A DNA stretch of 64,000 nt from Kitasatospora sp. NBC_01250 (GTDB lineage Bacteria; Actinomycetota; Actinomycetes; Streptomycetales; Streptomycetaceae), in contig NZ_CP108476.1 of the NCBI RefSeq assembly GCF_036226465.1, positions 5,394,001 through 5,458,000 of the forward strand. Reading direction: 5' to 3'. The notes under the pieces were generated by a model that was not told the DNA's origin, searched no databases, and saw nothing but the letters and a program-made list of their open reading frames with translations. Both the position numbers and the translations under genes were made by a program. Of this stretch, positions 17,313 to 25,753 are shown one piece after another (position 1 is the first letter of the stretch; every line of letters starts with the position of its first letter).

Positions 17313-19081
17313 GCGCCGGGGCGGCCCGGGTGATCGGCGGCCGCTACCGGCTGGCCGAGAAGATCGGGCACGGCGGGATGGGCCAGGTGTGGGCCGGCTA
17401 CGACGAGCGGCTCGACCGGCGGGTCGCGGTGAAGCTGCTGCGCACCGAGGCGCTGCTGGTCGGCGCCCAGGGCCCGGAGATCGAGCAGCGCCGCGCCGAG
17501 CTGCGGCGGCGGTTCCTGCGCGAGTGCCGGATCACCGCGGGTCTCGACCACCCCGGTCTGGTCACCGTCTTCGACGCGGGCGAGGACGACGGCGAGCTCT
17601 ACCTGGTGATGCAGCGGCTGCCCGGCGTCGGGCTGGGCGACCTGATCGCCGAGGAGGCCCCGTTCCCGGTCCCGTGGGCGGTCGCCGTGGCCGCCCAGAT
17701 CTGCGCGGCGCTCTCGGTGGTGCACGCCGTCCCGGTGGTGCACCGGGACCTGAAGCCGAGCAATGTGATGGTCCGCCCGGACGGCCGGGTGGTCGTCCTC
17801 GACCTGGGCATCGCCACCGCGCTGGACGGCGAGCACACCCGGCTCACCATGACCGGCGTGCCGATCGGCAGCCCCTCCTACATGGCGCCCGAGCAGGCGC
17901 TCTCCGGGGCGGTGGACGCGCGCAGCGACCTGTACGCGCTGGGCTGCCTGCTCCACGAGATGCTGGCGGGCGAGGAGCCGTTCCGGGCGCCGACCGCGCT
18001 CGGCGTGCTGCGCCGCCAGGTGGACGAGGCGCCGGTGCCGCTGCGGCGGCTGCGGCCCGAGGTGCCGGCGGAGCTGGAGGCGCTGGTGCTGGAGCTGCTG
18101 GCCAAGCCGCCGGCCGACCGCCCGCGCGACGCGCAGGCCGTCTTCCAGCGACTGCGTCCGCTGCTGCCGGGCGACGCGGGCGGGCCGCGTCCGGCGTACG
18201 GGCCGGTGCCGGATCCGACCGGGCCGTTCCGCCACCCGAACCAGCCGCTGCCGGGCGGGCCCGGCGGCGCGGGCGCCCTCCCGCCGGCGCCGCCCGTGCT
18301 GCAGGCGCCGCCCGCCCCCGCCCCCCTGGCGGCGCCGCCCGCCGGTTCCACCGCCGCCCGCCTCACCGGTCAGACCGAGCTCGCCGCCGCCTGCGGCCGG
18401 GTCTCCGACCTGCTCGCCGCCCACCGCTACGCCGAGGTGATCGACCTCGCCGGACGGCTGCTCCCGCTCGCCCGGGCCGCGCACGGCGACGGTGCGCCGC
18501 TGGTCCGCACCCTGCGCACGATCTACGCGCGCACCCTGCTCCAGGAGGGCCAGTACCGGGCCGCGCTGCCCGAGTACCAGCTGCTGGCGGCCGGTGCGGC
18601 GGCCGAGGGCGGGCCGCGGGCCCCGCAGGCGCTGGACCACCGTCGCAAGGCCGCCGCCTGTCTGGAACAACTGGGGCGGGGACCCGAGGCGTTGGCGGAG
18701 TACCGGGCGCTGCTGGCCGACCACACCGTGCGCCTGGAGCAGGGCCAGGACACCGACCCGTCGCGCTGCTTCGACCTGCGGGAGCGGATCGGGCTGCTGC
18801 TGGCGGGCTCGGGGGAGACCGAAGGCGCCTGGGAGTGGCTGCTCGCGCTGCTCTTCGACCGCGAGCCGCTGCTGGGCCCGCACCACCCGGAGGTGCTCCG
18901 GCTGCGGCAGCACCTGGAGCAGCTGGGGCGCCACCGCCGCACCGGACCGCAGCCGCCGCAGGCCGTGCCGCCGTCGGCCTGGCAGCCCGCGCCCGCCGCG
19001 CCGCCGCCACTGGACCCGCGCACCGGCAGCTGGCCGTCCTACCCGCCGCAGGCGTCGGCCTGGCACCCGAACCGGCTCTGA
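17309..19081 (+). CDS. Ser/Thr protein kinase (PknB-like) with TPR-like C-terminus
   Basis: A 590-residue kinase. Residues 9-275 form a Hanks-type domain: IGHGGMGQVW glycine loop, VAVKLL catalytic Lys, HRDLKPSNVMV catalytic loop, DLG in place of DFG, and GSPSYMAPEQ in the activation segment. A Pro-rich linker (280-350) leads to a helical repeat region (355-530; LAAHRYAEVIDLAGRLLPLA, ALPEYQLLAAGA, ALAEYRALLADH) resembling tetratricopeptide repeats. No transmembrane segment or PASTA domain is visible, so it is probably cytosolic unless held by the coupled membrane protein. GTG 17309 overlaps the upstream stop by 4 nt. Signal and substrates unknown. Confidence 0.9.
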   Translation: MSAGAARVIGGRYRLAEKIGHGGMGQVWAGYDERLDRRVAVKLLRTEALLVGAQGPEIEQRRAELRRRFLRECRITAGLDHPGLVTVFDAGEDDGELYLVMQRLPGVGLGDLIAEEAPFPVPWAVAVAAQICAALSVVHAVPVVHRDLKPSNVMVRPDGRVVVLDLGIATALDGEHTRLTMTGVPIGSPSYMAPEQALSGAVDARSDLYALGCLLHEMLAGEEPFRAPTALGVLRRQVDEAPVPLRRLRPEVPAELEALVLELLAKPPADRPRDAQAVFQRLRPLLPGDAGGPRPAYGPVPDPTGPFRHPNQPLPGGPGGAGALPPAPPVLQAPPAPAPLAAPPAGSTAARLTGQTELAAACGRVSDLLAAHRYAEVIDLAGRLLPLARAAHGDGAPLVRTLRTIYARTLLQEGQYRAALPEYQLLAAGAAAEGGPRAPQALDHRRKAAACLEQLGRGPEALAEYRALLADHTVRLEQGQDTDPSRCFDLRERIGLLLAGSGETEGAWEWLLALLFDREPLLGPHHPEVLRLRQHLEQLGRHRRTGPQPPQAVPPSAWQPAPAAPPPLDPRTGSWPSYPPQASAWHPNRL

Positions 19082-19235
19082 TCGGCCACCGCCCCAGCGG
19101 ATGTGATGATCAGTCAGATGAGCTGTTCGAGCTCACTCGTTCGGTGCAACATCTGGGCAACGGGCGGGCGGGCTCTCTATTGTCGTGTCCCGTCAGGAGT
19201 CAGACGTCGCCGCAGCCCCGCCCGGGAGGCCCCGC

Positions 19236-19907
19236 GTGATCCGCAGCAGCTCCGTCCACCGCTTTGCCGCTCGCCGCGTTCCCGTCCGCCGCGGACACCG
19301 CCTGGTGCCCGCGGCCGGGGTGGTGCTGGCGGCAGTGCTGCTCAGCGCCTGCGGTGCGCAGTCACCGCATCCGGGGGCCGCCGCGGTGGTGGGCCGGGAC
19401 CGGATCACCGAGGCCGCGGTCGAGGCGCGGGTGGCCGAGTTCCGTGCGCAGGCCGCCGAGCTGCCCAGCGGCCAGTACCAGGAGCAGGCCGGCCTGGTGG
19501 GGGCGACGGTCTCCGGGATGGTCTTCGGCGACGTGGTCGACTACGCGCTGGCCCAGCACCAGCTGTCCGTGAGCGACACCGAGGTGGCCCAGCTCCGGGC
19601 CGACCAGGCGCAGGCCTGGGGCGGCGAGACGGGGCTGGAGCAGATGCTGCTGCTCAAGCACGCGGTGCCGGCGGGGGAGATCGACGGCTTCTACCGCGAG
19701 CAGATCGGCCTGCAGAAGCTGGTGGCCCAGAGCGGGCAGCAACTGGGCACCACCGACGGCAACAAGACGATCCATCAGCTGCTGGCCGAGGCGGCGAGCG
19801 AGCTGAAGGTGACGGTCAACCCGCGCTACGGCAGCTGGGACGTCCAGCAGTCGGTGCTGGACAGCCCCACCGAGGACTGGCTGCCCCAGTCCGGCGCCGC
19901 CTCCTGA
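19236..19907 (+). CDS. SurA N-terminal-like lipoprotein
   Basis: A 223-residue lipoprotein: basic n-region, hydrophobic core and lipobox LLSACG. Mature residues include GRDRITEAAVEARVAEFRAQ and long helices typical of the SurA/trigger-factor-like peptidyl-prolyl isomerase N-domain, but no parvulin domain. It may chaperone exported proteins. GTG 19236 is preferred because GGGAGG lies 6 nt upstream; an in-frame ATG at 19185 has no site and adds a non-signal stretch. It precedes mazG in the same direction by 66 bp. Confidence 0.78.
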   Translation: MIRSSSVHRFAARRVPVRRGHRLVPAAGVVLAAVLLSACGAQSPHPGAAAVVGRDRITEAAVEARVAEFRAQAAELPSGQYQEQAGLVGATVSGMVFGDVVDYALAQHQLSVSDTEVAQLRADQAQAWGGETGLEQMLLLKHAVPAGEIDGFYREQIGLQKLVAQSGQQLGTTDGNKTIHQLLAEAASELKVTVNPRYGSWDVQQSVLDSPTEDWLPQSGAAS

Positions 19908-19960
19908 CCACCCCGTCCGGACCACTCCCCGCGCCCGCCCCGCCGGCCCGCTCCGGGCGG

Positions 19961-19973
19961 TAGGTTCGGGGGT
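19961..19973 (+). promoter_or_regulatory. Leaderless-type promoter for mazG
   Basis: TAGGTT at 19961-19966 is a good streptomycete -10 hexamer and ends 7 nt before the GTG start, so transcription would begin at or next to the start codon. Confidence 0.5.
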
Positions 19974-20981
19974 GTGGACACCGTGATCGACGCCCCGAAG
20001 CTGACCCTGCTCACCACGACCCACCGGGTCGCCCCCGGCCTGCTCAGCTGGCCCGCCTGGTCGGCCCTGCAGGCCGCGCCGCTGGTGCTGGCCGCCGACC
20101 CGGCGCACCCCCAGCTGCCCGCGCTGGCCCAGGCCGGGGTGACCGTGGAGCTGGTGGCGCGCGACAGCGCGCCGGCCCTGGCCAGGCTGCTCGCCGGGCG
20201 GGCGCCGGTGCTCTTCCTGGGCAGCCAGGACGGCGACCCGGGGCTGACCGACGCGCTGGCCAGGATCGCGGTCGAGCAGGCCGGGCAGGCGCCCGAGATC
20301 GAGCTGCTGCCGGGCTCCTACGACCTGCCCGGTGCCCGGCTGCTCGACCTGGTCGCCGTGATGGACCGGCTGCGCTCGCCCGGCGGCTGCCCCTGGGACG
20401 CCGAGCAGACCCACGCCTCGCTGGTGAAGTACCTGGTGGAGGAGGCGTACGAGCTGGTCGAGGCGATCGAGCAGGACGACCGCGCGACCCTGCGCGAGGA
20501 GCTCGGCGACGTGCTGCTCCAGGTCTTCTTCCACGCCCGGATCGCCGAGGAGCACGCCGAGGACCCGTTCTCCATCGACGAGGTGGCCGGGGAGATCGTC
20601 GACAAGCTGGTCTACCGCCACCCGCACGTCTTCGGCGACTCGGACGCGGCCACCACCGACCAGGTGGAGGCCAACTGGGAGGCGCTCAAGGCCGCCGAGA
20701 AGCAGGACCGGGAGTCGGTCCTGGACGGCGTGCCGGCGGGCCTGCCGGCCCTGGCGTACGCGGCCAAGCTGGTCTCCCGGGTGCGCCGGGCCGGTTTCAC
20801 CGGCGTGCCCGACGCCCCGTACGCGCTGCCGGCCGAGCTGACCGAGGAGTCGGCGGGCGCACTGCTGCTGGCCGTGGTGCAGCGGGCCCACGACGCGAAG
20901 GTGGACCCGGACGCGGCGCTGCGGGCGGCCGCGCGCGCCTACCGGGACGCGGTGCGGGCCGCCGAGGGGCTGCCGGCCTAG
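19974..20981 (+). CDS. mazG: Nucleoside triphosphate pyrophosphohydrolase MazG
   Basis: MazG hydrolyses (d)NTPs to monophosphates and pyrophosphate, cleaning the nucleotide pool. Of 335 residues, the C-terminal ~210 are the MazG domain: LDLVAVMDRLRSPGGCPWD, then SLVKYLVEEAYELVEAI with the metal-binding EExxE, and LREELGDVLLQVFFHARIA with the second E/D set. The N-terminal ~120 residues (LTTTHRVAPGLLSWPAW) are an actinobacterial extension of tetrapyrrole-methylase-like look. Start GTG 19974 sits 7 nt after a -10 box with no Shine-Dalgarno site; GTG 19986 is an alternative. Confidence 0.92.
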   Translation: MDTVIDAPKLTLLTTTHRVAPGLLSWPAWSALQAAPLVLAADPAHPQLPALAQAGVTVELVARDSAPALARLLAGRAPVLFLGSQDGDPGLTDALARIAVEQAGQAPEIELLPGSYDLPGARLLDLVAVMDRLRSPGGCPWDAEQTHASLVKYLVEEAYELVEAIEQDDRATLREELGDVLLQVFFHARIAEEHAEDPFSIDEVAGEIVDKLVYRHPHVFGDSDAATTDQVEANWEALKAAEKQDRESVLDGVPAGLPALAYAAKLVSRVRRAGFTGVPDAPYALPAELTEESAGALLLAVVQRAHDAKVDPDAALRAAARAYRDAVRAAEGLPA

Positions 20982-20988
20982 GGCCTGC

Positions 20989-21423
20989 CTACGGGCGGAC
21001 GCCCTCGGCCTGCCGCTGGGCCGGGACGGCCTCGCCGAGCGCCGTCCCGAGGGCCTCGCCGATCGCCTCGCTCAGCGGGTCGAGCAGCTCGGCGAGGCGG
21101 TGGAGGCGGCCGGGCAGCTCGGCCATCGTGACGATCTTCTCGCCGTCCGGGCCGGCCACGCAGAACAGGTCGATCGGGCCCAGGTGCTTCTCGGCGGTGT
21201 CGACCAGCGCGGCGATGTCGCTCGGCTGGTGGATGTCGGAGCTGACGCCGACCACCGGGCAGCCGATCCGGTCCAGGGCGGTGGCCAGGTCCTCGGCGAC
21301 GCCGACCCGGGGGTCGGCGATCAGCAGGCCGGCGGCGCCCGCCGCGGCGAACCGACGGGCCGGCCCGTCGCCGTCGCCGCCGTCGAGTACCGCGATAACC
21401 ACCACTGCCCCGGCTACCCGCAT
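20989..21423 (-). CDS. Truncated SDR-like (short-chain dehydrogenase) protein
   Basis: A 144-residue protein that resembles only the N-terminal half of a short-chain dehydrogenase: GPARRFAAAGAAGLLIADP, a strand/helix pair, then DIHQPSDIAALVDTAEKHLG and PIDLF. The TGxxxGIG nucleotide motif is replaced by LDGGDGDGP and the NAG motif by VAG. The catalytic Tyr-x3-Lys half is absent. A strong AGGGAGGAG ribosome site precedes the ATG and the frame is clean, so it is probably still translated. It may be a decayed SDR or a repurposed small Rossmann protein. Convergent with mazG. Confidence 0.55.
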   Translation of the reverse strand: MRVAGAVVVIAVLDGGDGDGPARRFAAAGAAGLLIADPRVGVAEDLATALDRIGCPVVGVSSDIHQPSDIAALVDTAEKHLGPIDLFCVAGPDGEKIVTMAELPGRLHRLAELLDPLSEAIGEALGTALGEAVPAQRQAEGVRP

Positions 21424-21559
21424 GGCCTGCTCCTCCCTGGGGGCACCGCCGCACTGCGTCGCCCGCCAACCACGTATCGGAGGATCGTAGGCTCCAGCTG
21501 ACCCTCCGCAACAGGGATTACCCGCCAGGTGACCAGACTCACTCCTGGCGGCGACCGGA

Positions 21560-21571
21560 TACGGTCAGAAC
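21560..21571 (+). promoter_or_regulatory. Leaderless-type promoter for the P450 gene
   Basis: TACGGT at 21560-21565 ends 6 nt before the ATG, and no Shine-Dalgarno sequence is seen. Confidence 0.45.
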
Positions 21572-22828
21572 ATGTCCGACCAGCCTGATTCGCCCCCGCC
21601 CACCCTCTTCACCTGGGAGTTCGCGGCCGACCCCTACCCGGCGTACGCCTGGCTGCGGGAACACGCGCCGGTGCACCGCACCACCTTGCCGAGCGGGGTT
21701 GACGCCTGGCTGGTCACCCGTTATGCGGACGCCCGCCAGGCGCTGGCCGACGCCCGGCTCTCCAAGAACCCGGCGCACCACAGCGAGCAGGCGCACCGCA
21801 CGGGACGGGTGGGGATCCCGGGGGAGCGTCAGGCCGACCTGATGACGCACCTGCTGAACATCGACCCGCCCGACCACACCCGGCTGCGCCGCCTGGTCTC
21901 CAAGGCCTTCACCCCGCGCAGGGTGGCCGAGTTCGAGCCCCGGGTGCAGCAGCTGACGGACCGGTTGATCGACGGCTTCGCGGCCCGCGGCTCGGCCGAC
22001 CTGATCCACGAGTTCGCCTTCCCGCTGCCGATCTACGCGATCTGCGACCTGCTCGGCGTGCCGGCCGAGGACCAGGACGACTTCCGGGACTGGGCCGGCA
22101 TGATGATCCGCCACGGCGGCGGCCCGCGCGGCGGCGTGGCGCGCGCGGTCAAGCGGATGCGCACCTACCTGGCCGAGCTGATCCACCGCAAGCGGGCCGA
22201 CCCCGGGGACGACCTGATCTCCGGTCTGATCCGGGCCAGCGACCACGGTGAGCACCTCACCGAGAACGAGGCCGCGGCGATGGCGTTCATCCTGCTGTTC
22301 GCGGGGTTCGAGACCACGGTCAATCTGATCGGCAACGGCCTGTACTCACTGATGAACCAGCCGCTCCAGCGGGCCCGGCTGCAGGAGTCCATCGCGCGCG
22401 GCGAGAGCGGGCTGCTGGCCACCGGGGTCGAGGAGTTGCTGCGCTTCGACGGCCCGGTGGAGCTGGCCACCTGGCGGTTCGCCACCGAGCCGTTGACCAT
22501 CGGCGGGGTGCGGATCCCGGTGGGGGACCCGGTGTTGGTGGTGCTCGCGGCGGCCGACCGGGACCCGGCCAGGTTCGAGCGCCCCGACACCCTTGACCTG
22601 GCCCGCCGGGACAACCCGCACCTCGGCTTCGGGCACGGCATCCACTACTGCATCGGCGCTCCGCTGGCCCGACTTGAGGGCCAGGCCGCACTCGCCACCC
22701 TGCTGACCCGGTTGCCCGATCTCCGGCTCGCCGCGGACCCCGCCGAACTGCGGTGGCGTGGCGGTCTGATCATGCGCGGCCTGCGCGAACTCCCTGTTTC
22801 GTTCACGCCCGAAGCTGCCGCGAAGTGA
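21572..22828 (+). CDS. Cytochrome P450 (CYP107-like)
   Basis: A 418-residue soluble bacterial P450. Motifs: HLLNIDPPDHTRLRRLVSKAF (B-C region), the I-helix oxygen-binding FAGFETT, EELLRFDGPV (K-helix ExxR region), and the haem loop LGFGHGIHYCIGAPLA with the proximal Cys. The pattern suits the CYP107 group of streptomycetes. No ferredoxin, reductase or biosynthetic gene is adjacent, so redox partner and substrate are unknown. It stands alone between the SDR fragment and the rpfA regulatory region and seems part of a conserved core segment rather than a natural-product cluster. Confidence 0.92.
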   Translation: MSDQPDSPPPTLFTWEFAADPYPAYAWLREHAPVHRTTLPSGVDAWLVTRYADARQALADARLSKNPAHHSEQAHRTGRVGIPGERQADLMTHLLNIDPPDHTRLRRLVSKAFTPRRVAEFEPRVQQLTDRLIDGFAARGSADLIHEFAFPLPIYAICDLLGVPAEDQDDFRDWAGMMIRHGGGPRGGVARAVKRMRTYLAELIHRKRADPGDDLISGLIRASDHGEHLTENEAAAMAFILLFAGFETTVNLIGNGLYSLMNQPLQRARLQESIARGESGLLATGVEELLRFDGPVELATWRFATEPLTIGGVRIPVGDPVLVVLAAADRDPARFERPDTLDLARRDNPHLGFGHGIHYCIGAPLARLEGQAALATLLTRLPDLRLAADPAELRWRGGLIMRGLRELPVSFTPEAAAK

Positions 22829-22965
22829 CGGAACGGCAGCTCTGACGGCGTGTCGAAGTCCGTTGTCCGGTGCGGCCTGAATGACCATCAACCCGGACAA
22901 ACAAGACCAGTTGGTAGGCGATCGATCGCGCTCCGTAATTTTCATGTGATGTACGCGATATGAGC

Positions 22966-22995
22966 TTGTGATCGGTCCGTCAATCTGCTTACCCT
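22966..22995 (+). promoter_or_regulatory. Promoter for riboswitch-rpfA transcript
   Basis: TTGTGA at 22966-22971 and TACCCT at 22990-22995 are 18 bp apart. The predicted start of transcription near 23002 lies about 30 nt before the riboswitch begins. The rest of 22829-22965 shows nothing I can name. Confidence 0.55.
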
Positions 22996-23030
22996 CCCTG
23001 GAGTTCGCTGCTGCGAACCCCGGAGTGCGG

Positions 23031-23192
23031 AACGCCGAGTCCTGCCCGTCGCGCTCCCGGGACACCGACCGACACCCGGGCAGGGGCGGGGGACCCAGGA
23101 TTTTCTGCCGTCTCCCACGGCTAGGGGTGAAGCCGCGTCAGCGGCCGGGCCAACCTCACGGGCCCGAACCCGACAGCTCACCTCGCAGGCGT
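23031..23192 (+). ncRNA. ydaO/yuaA c-di-AMP riboswitch upstream of rpfA
   Basis: The leader carries the conserved blocks of the streptomycete ydaO aptamer in order: CGCCGAGTCCTGCC, GGGACACCGA, GGCAGGGGCGGGGGACCCAG, GGGGTGAAGCCG, GGCCGGGCCAACCTC, and ACCCGACAGCTCACCTCGCA. It ends about 20 nt before the rpfA start codon. In Streptomyces, c-di-AMP binding to such leaders turns off cell-wall hydrolase genes including rpfA. This is assigned by eye from the block order; a covariance search would confirm it. Confidence 0.88.
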
Positions 23193-23210
23193 GCGGAGAG
23201 GGATAGCTTC

Positions 23211-24107
23211 ATGCTGCTCACTGGCAATGGCCGGCACCGCCGTCGTACCCAGGCCGAGAAGGCGATCGCCGCGGCCGGCGTGGCCGGCGTCGGCCTCGCG
23301 GTTCCGCTGCTCACCGCGACCAGCGCGCACGCCGCACCGGTCTCGGTCTGGGACCAGGTCGCCAACTGCGAAAGCACCAACAACTGGTCGATCAACAGCG
23401 GCAACGGTTTCTACGGTGGCCTGCAGTTCACCTCCTCGACCTGGGCCGCGTACGGCGGCACCCAGTACGCCGCGCAGGCCAACCAGGCCAGCAAGGCCCA
23501 GCAGATCTCGGTCGCCGAGCGGGTGCTGGCGGACCAGGGCCCGGGCGCCTGGCCGGTCTGCTCGGTCAAGGCCGGGCTGAGCAAGGGCGGCGCCTCGGCC
23601 GCCCTCGACGCGAGCGCCGACTCGGGCGCGGCCCAGCAGCAGAGCGCGCCGCAGGAGCAGTCGGCGACCCGGCAGTCGAAGCCGCAGCCCCAGCAGCAGG
23701 CCCAGCCCCAGCAGCAGACGCAGCCTCAGCAGTCGGCCGCGCCGAACTTCCCGGGGAAGGCCGGCTGGGACGCGGACGGCAAGGTGTTCTGGTACCAGAA
23801 GGACGGCGGCTGGTACTGGACCAGCCACCAGAGCGTGTACAACCAGTACGCCGCCCCTGCCCAGGCTCCCGCCCAGGCCCCGGTCCAGACCCCCGTCCAG
23901 GTCCCCGCTCCTGCCGCGCCCGCCGCTGCGGCGCAGGCCGCCCCGGCCGGTCACGGCTACACGGTGCAGGCCGGCGACACCCTCTCCTCCATCGCCCGGG
24001 CCCAGCACCTGACCGGCGGCTGGCAGCAGCTGTACCAGGCCAACCACTCGACGGTGGGCGGCGATCCGAACCTGATCATGCCGGGTCAGCAGCTGCACTT
24101 CGGCTGA
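23211..24107 (+). CDS. rpfA: Resuscitation-promoting factor with LysM domain
   Basis: A 298-residue secreted muralytic enzyme that aids spore germination and regrowth. Signal peptide: Arg-rich start, hydrophobic core (GVAGVGLAVPLLTA), cleavage near SAHAA. The transglycosylase-like Rpf domain has VSVWDQVANCESTNNW with the catalytic Glu, GFYGGLQFTSSTWAAYGG and a C-terminal Cys (WPVCS). A Gln/Ala/Pro-rich linker follows, with an aromatic stretch (GKVFWYQKDGGWYWTSHQ). The C-terminal LysM is GYTVQAGDTLSSIA to LIMPGQQLHFG. ATG 23211 fits the signal peptide; GGAGAGGG lies upstream. It is controlled by the riboswitch just upstream. Confidence 0.95.
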   Translation: MLLTGNGRHRRRTQAEKAIAAAGVAGVGLAVPLLTATSAHAAPVSVWDQVANCESTNNWSINSGNGFYGGLQFTSSTWAAYGGTQYAAQANQASKAQQISVAERVLADQGPGAWPVCSVKAGLSKGGASAALDASADSGAAQQQSAPQEQSATRQSKPQPQQQAQPQQQTQPQQSAAPNFPGKAGWDADGKVFWYQKDGGWYWTSHQSVYNQYAAPAQAPAQAPVQTPVQVPAPAAPAAAAQAAPAGHGYTVQAGDTLSSIARAQHLTGGWQQLYQANHSTVGGDPNLIMPGQQLHFG

Positions 24108-24116
24108 CGGGCCGAC

Positions 24117-24170
24117 GAAAGCGCGCGGGGTGCCCCGGAACGTGGCCCCGGCGACGCCCCGCGCGCTTTC
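24117..24170 (+). terminator. Terminator after rpfA
   Basis: A 14-bp perfect stem (24117-24130 with 24157-24170, GAAAGCGCGCGGGG and its complement) starts 9 nt after the rpfA stop codon. Confidence 0.8.
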
Positions 24171-24248
24171 GAGTGAACTACTCGCGGGTAGCCGAGCCAC
24201 ACCGTGAGACGGCACCCAGGCCTGGACGGCCCGGGCGGCCGGTGCGGT

Positions 24249-24254
24249 TAGGCT
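24249..24254 (+). promoter_or_regulatory. Possible -10 for eno
   Basis: TAGGCT lies 58 nt before the eno start; the -35 region is not clear. Confidence 0.35.
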
Positions 24255-24312
24255 CTGGTCGTAACGACTCCGTTCCACGTCCGCAGGACCGCTTCCGTCT
24301 AGGAGATGCCTC

Positions 24313-25602
24313 GTGCCGTCCATTGATGTCGTCGTCGCCCGTGAGATTCTCGACTCGCGCGGCAACCCCACGGTCGAGGTCGAGGTCGGCCTCGACGACG
24401 GCAGCACCGGCCGTGCCGCTGTCCCGTCCGGCGCCTCCACCGGCGCGTTCGAGGCGCTGGAGCTGCGCGACGGTGACAAGAACCGCTACTTCGGCAAGGG
24501 CGTGGAGAAGGCCGTCCTCGCCGTGATCGAGCAGATCGGCCCGGAGCTGGTCGGCTACGACGCCACCGAGCAGCGGCTGATCGACCAGGCGATGCTCGAC
24601 CTGGACGCCACCCCGGACAAGTCCTCGCTGGGCGCCAACGCGATCCTCGGCGTCTCGCTCGCCGTCGCGCACGCCGCCTCCGAGGCCAGCGACCTGCCGC
24701 TCTTCCGCTACCTGGGCGGCCCGAACGCGCACGTGCTGCCGGTCCCGATGATGAACATCCTCAACGGTGGGTCGCACGCCGACTCCAACGTCGACATCCA
24801 GGAGTTCATGATCGCGCCGATCGGTGCGGAGTCCTTCTCCGAGGCCGTTCGCTGGGGCGTGGAGGTGTACCACACGCTCAAGGGCGTGCTGAAGGAGCGC
24901 GGCCTGTCCACCGGCCTGGGCGACGAGGGCGGCTTCGCGCCGAACCTGGACAGCAACCGCGAGGCGCTGGACCTGATCACCGAGGCGATCAAGAAGGCCG
25001 GCTACGTGCCCGGCAAGGACGTCGCGCTCGCGCTGGACGTGGCCGCCTCCGAGTTCTACAAGGACGGCGCCTACCAGTTCGAGGGCAAGCCGCTGTCCGC
25101 CGCCGAGCTGATCGACTACTACGCCGACCTGGTCGACAACTACCCGCTGGTCTCCATCGAGGACCCGCTGGACGAGTCCGACTGGGACGGCTGGAAGGCC
25201 ATGACCGACAAGCTGGGCGCCAAGGTCCAGCTGGTCGGTGACGACCTGTTCGTGACCAACCCGGCCCGCCTGGCCCAGGGCATCGAGACCGGCACCGCCA
25301 ACGCGCTGCTGGTGAAGGTGAACCAGATCGGCTCGCTGACCGAGACCCTGGACGCCGTCGAGCTGGCCCAGCGCAACGGCTACCGCTGCATGATGTCGCA
25401 CCGCTCCGGCGAGACCGAGGACGTCACCATCGCCGACCTGGCCGTCGCCACCAACTGCGGCCAGATCAAGACCGGCGCCCCGGCCCGCTCCGAGCGCGTC
25501 GCGAAGTACAACCAGCTGCTGCGCATCGAGGAGATCCTCGACGACGCCGCCGAGTACGCGGGTCGCGCGGCCTTCCCGCGGTTCCGCTTCGCGGACCAGT
25601 GA
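24313..25602 (+). CDS. eno: Enolase
   Basis: Converts 2-phosphoglycerate to phosphoenolpyruvate in glycolysis. At 429 residues it is of normal length. Motifs include DSRGNPTVEVEV, SGASTGAFEALELRD, the mobile loop, LPVPMMNILNGGSHADSN, ALDVAASEFY (metal Asp), SIEDPLDESDWDG (metal Glu), VGDDLFVTNPARL (metal Asp), LVKVNQIGSLTE (catalytic Lys) and MMSHRSGETEDVTIADLAV (signature). GTG 24313 is supported by AGGAG 7 nt upstream. It is followed by the divIC-like, DUF501 and ppx genes in the same direction, an order I remember from streptomycete chromosomes. Confidence 0.98.
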   Translation: MPSIDVVVAREILDSRGNPTVEVEVGLDDGSTGRAAVPSGASTGAFEALELRDGDKNRYFGKGVEKAVLAVIEQIGPELVGYDATEQRLIDQAMLDLDATPDKSSLGANAILGVSLAVAHAASEASDLPLFRYLGGPNAHVLPVPMMNILNGGSHADSNVDIQEFMIAPIGAESFSEAVRWGVEVYHTLKGVLKERGLSTGLGDEGGFAPNLDSNREALDLITEAIKKAGYVPGKDVALALDVAASEFYKDGAYQFEGKPLSAAELIDYYADLVDNYPLVSIEDPLDESDWDGWKAMTDKLGAKVQLVGDDLFVTNPARLAQGIETGTANALLVKVNQIGSLTETLDAVELAQRNGYRCMMSHRSGETEDVTIADLAVATNCGQIKTGAPARSERVAKYNQLLRIEEILDDAAEYAGRAAFPRFRFADQ

Positions 25603-25753
25603 GCACCGGAAGTTCGAGGGCTGAACCCGAGGGCTGAGCACCGCCCTCGCAGCACGCCTGACCGATGCCCCGGCCGTCGCCCCGTAGGGTGGACGCCGGG
25701 GCACCGGCACGACTGGGGCCGGTACGAGCGGACGGATCGGGAGGGGTCAGGAG

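Noticed and set aside
21572..22828. P450 as part of a natural-product cluster
   Set aside because: Its neighbours are mazG, an SDR remnant, rpfA and eno, with no biosynthetic enzymes.
22920..22965. A Crp-type site (TGTGATGTACGCGATA) upstream of rpfA
   Set aside because: Only the left half-site matches TGTGA; the right half is poor, so it is not listed as a feature.
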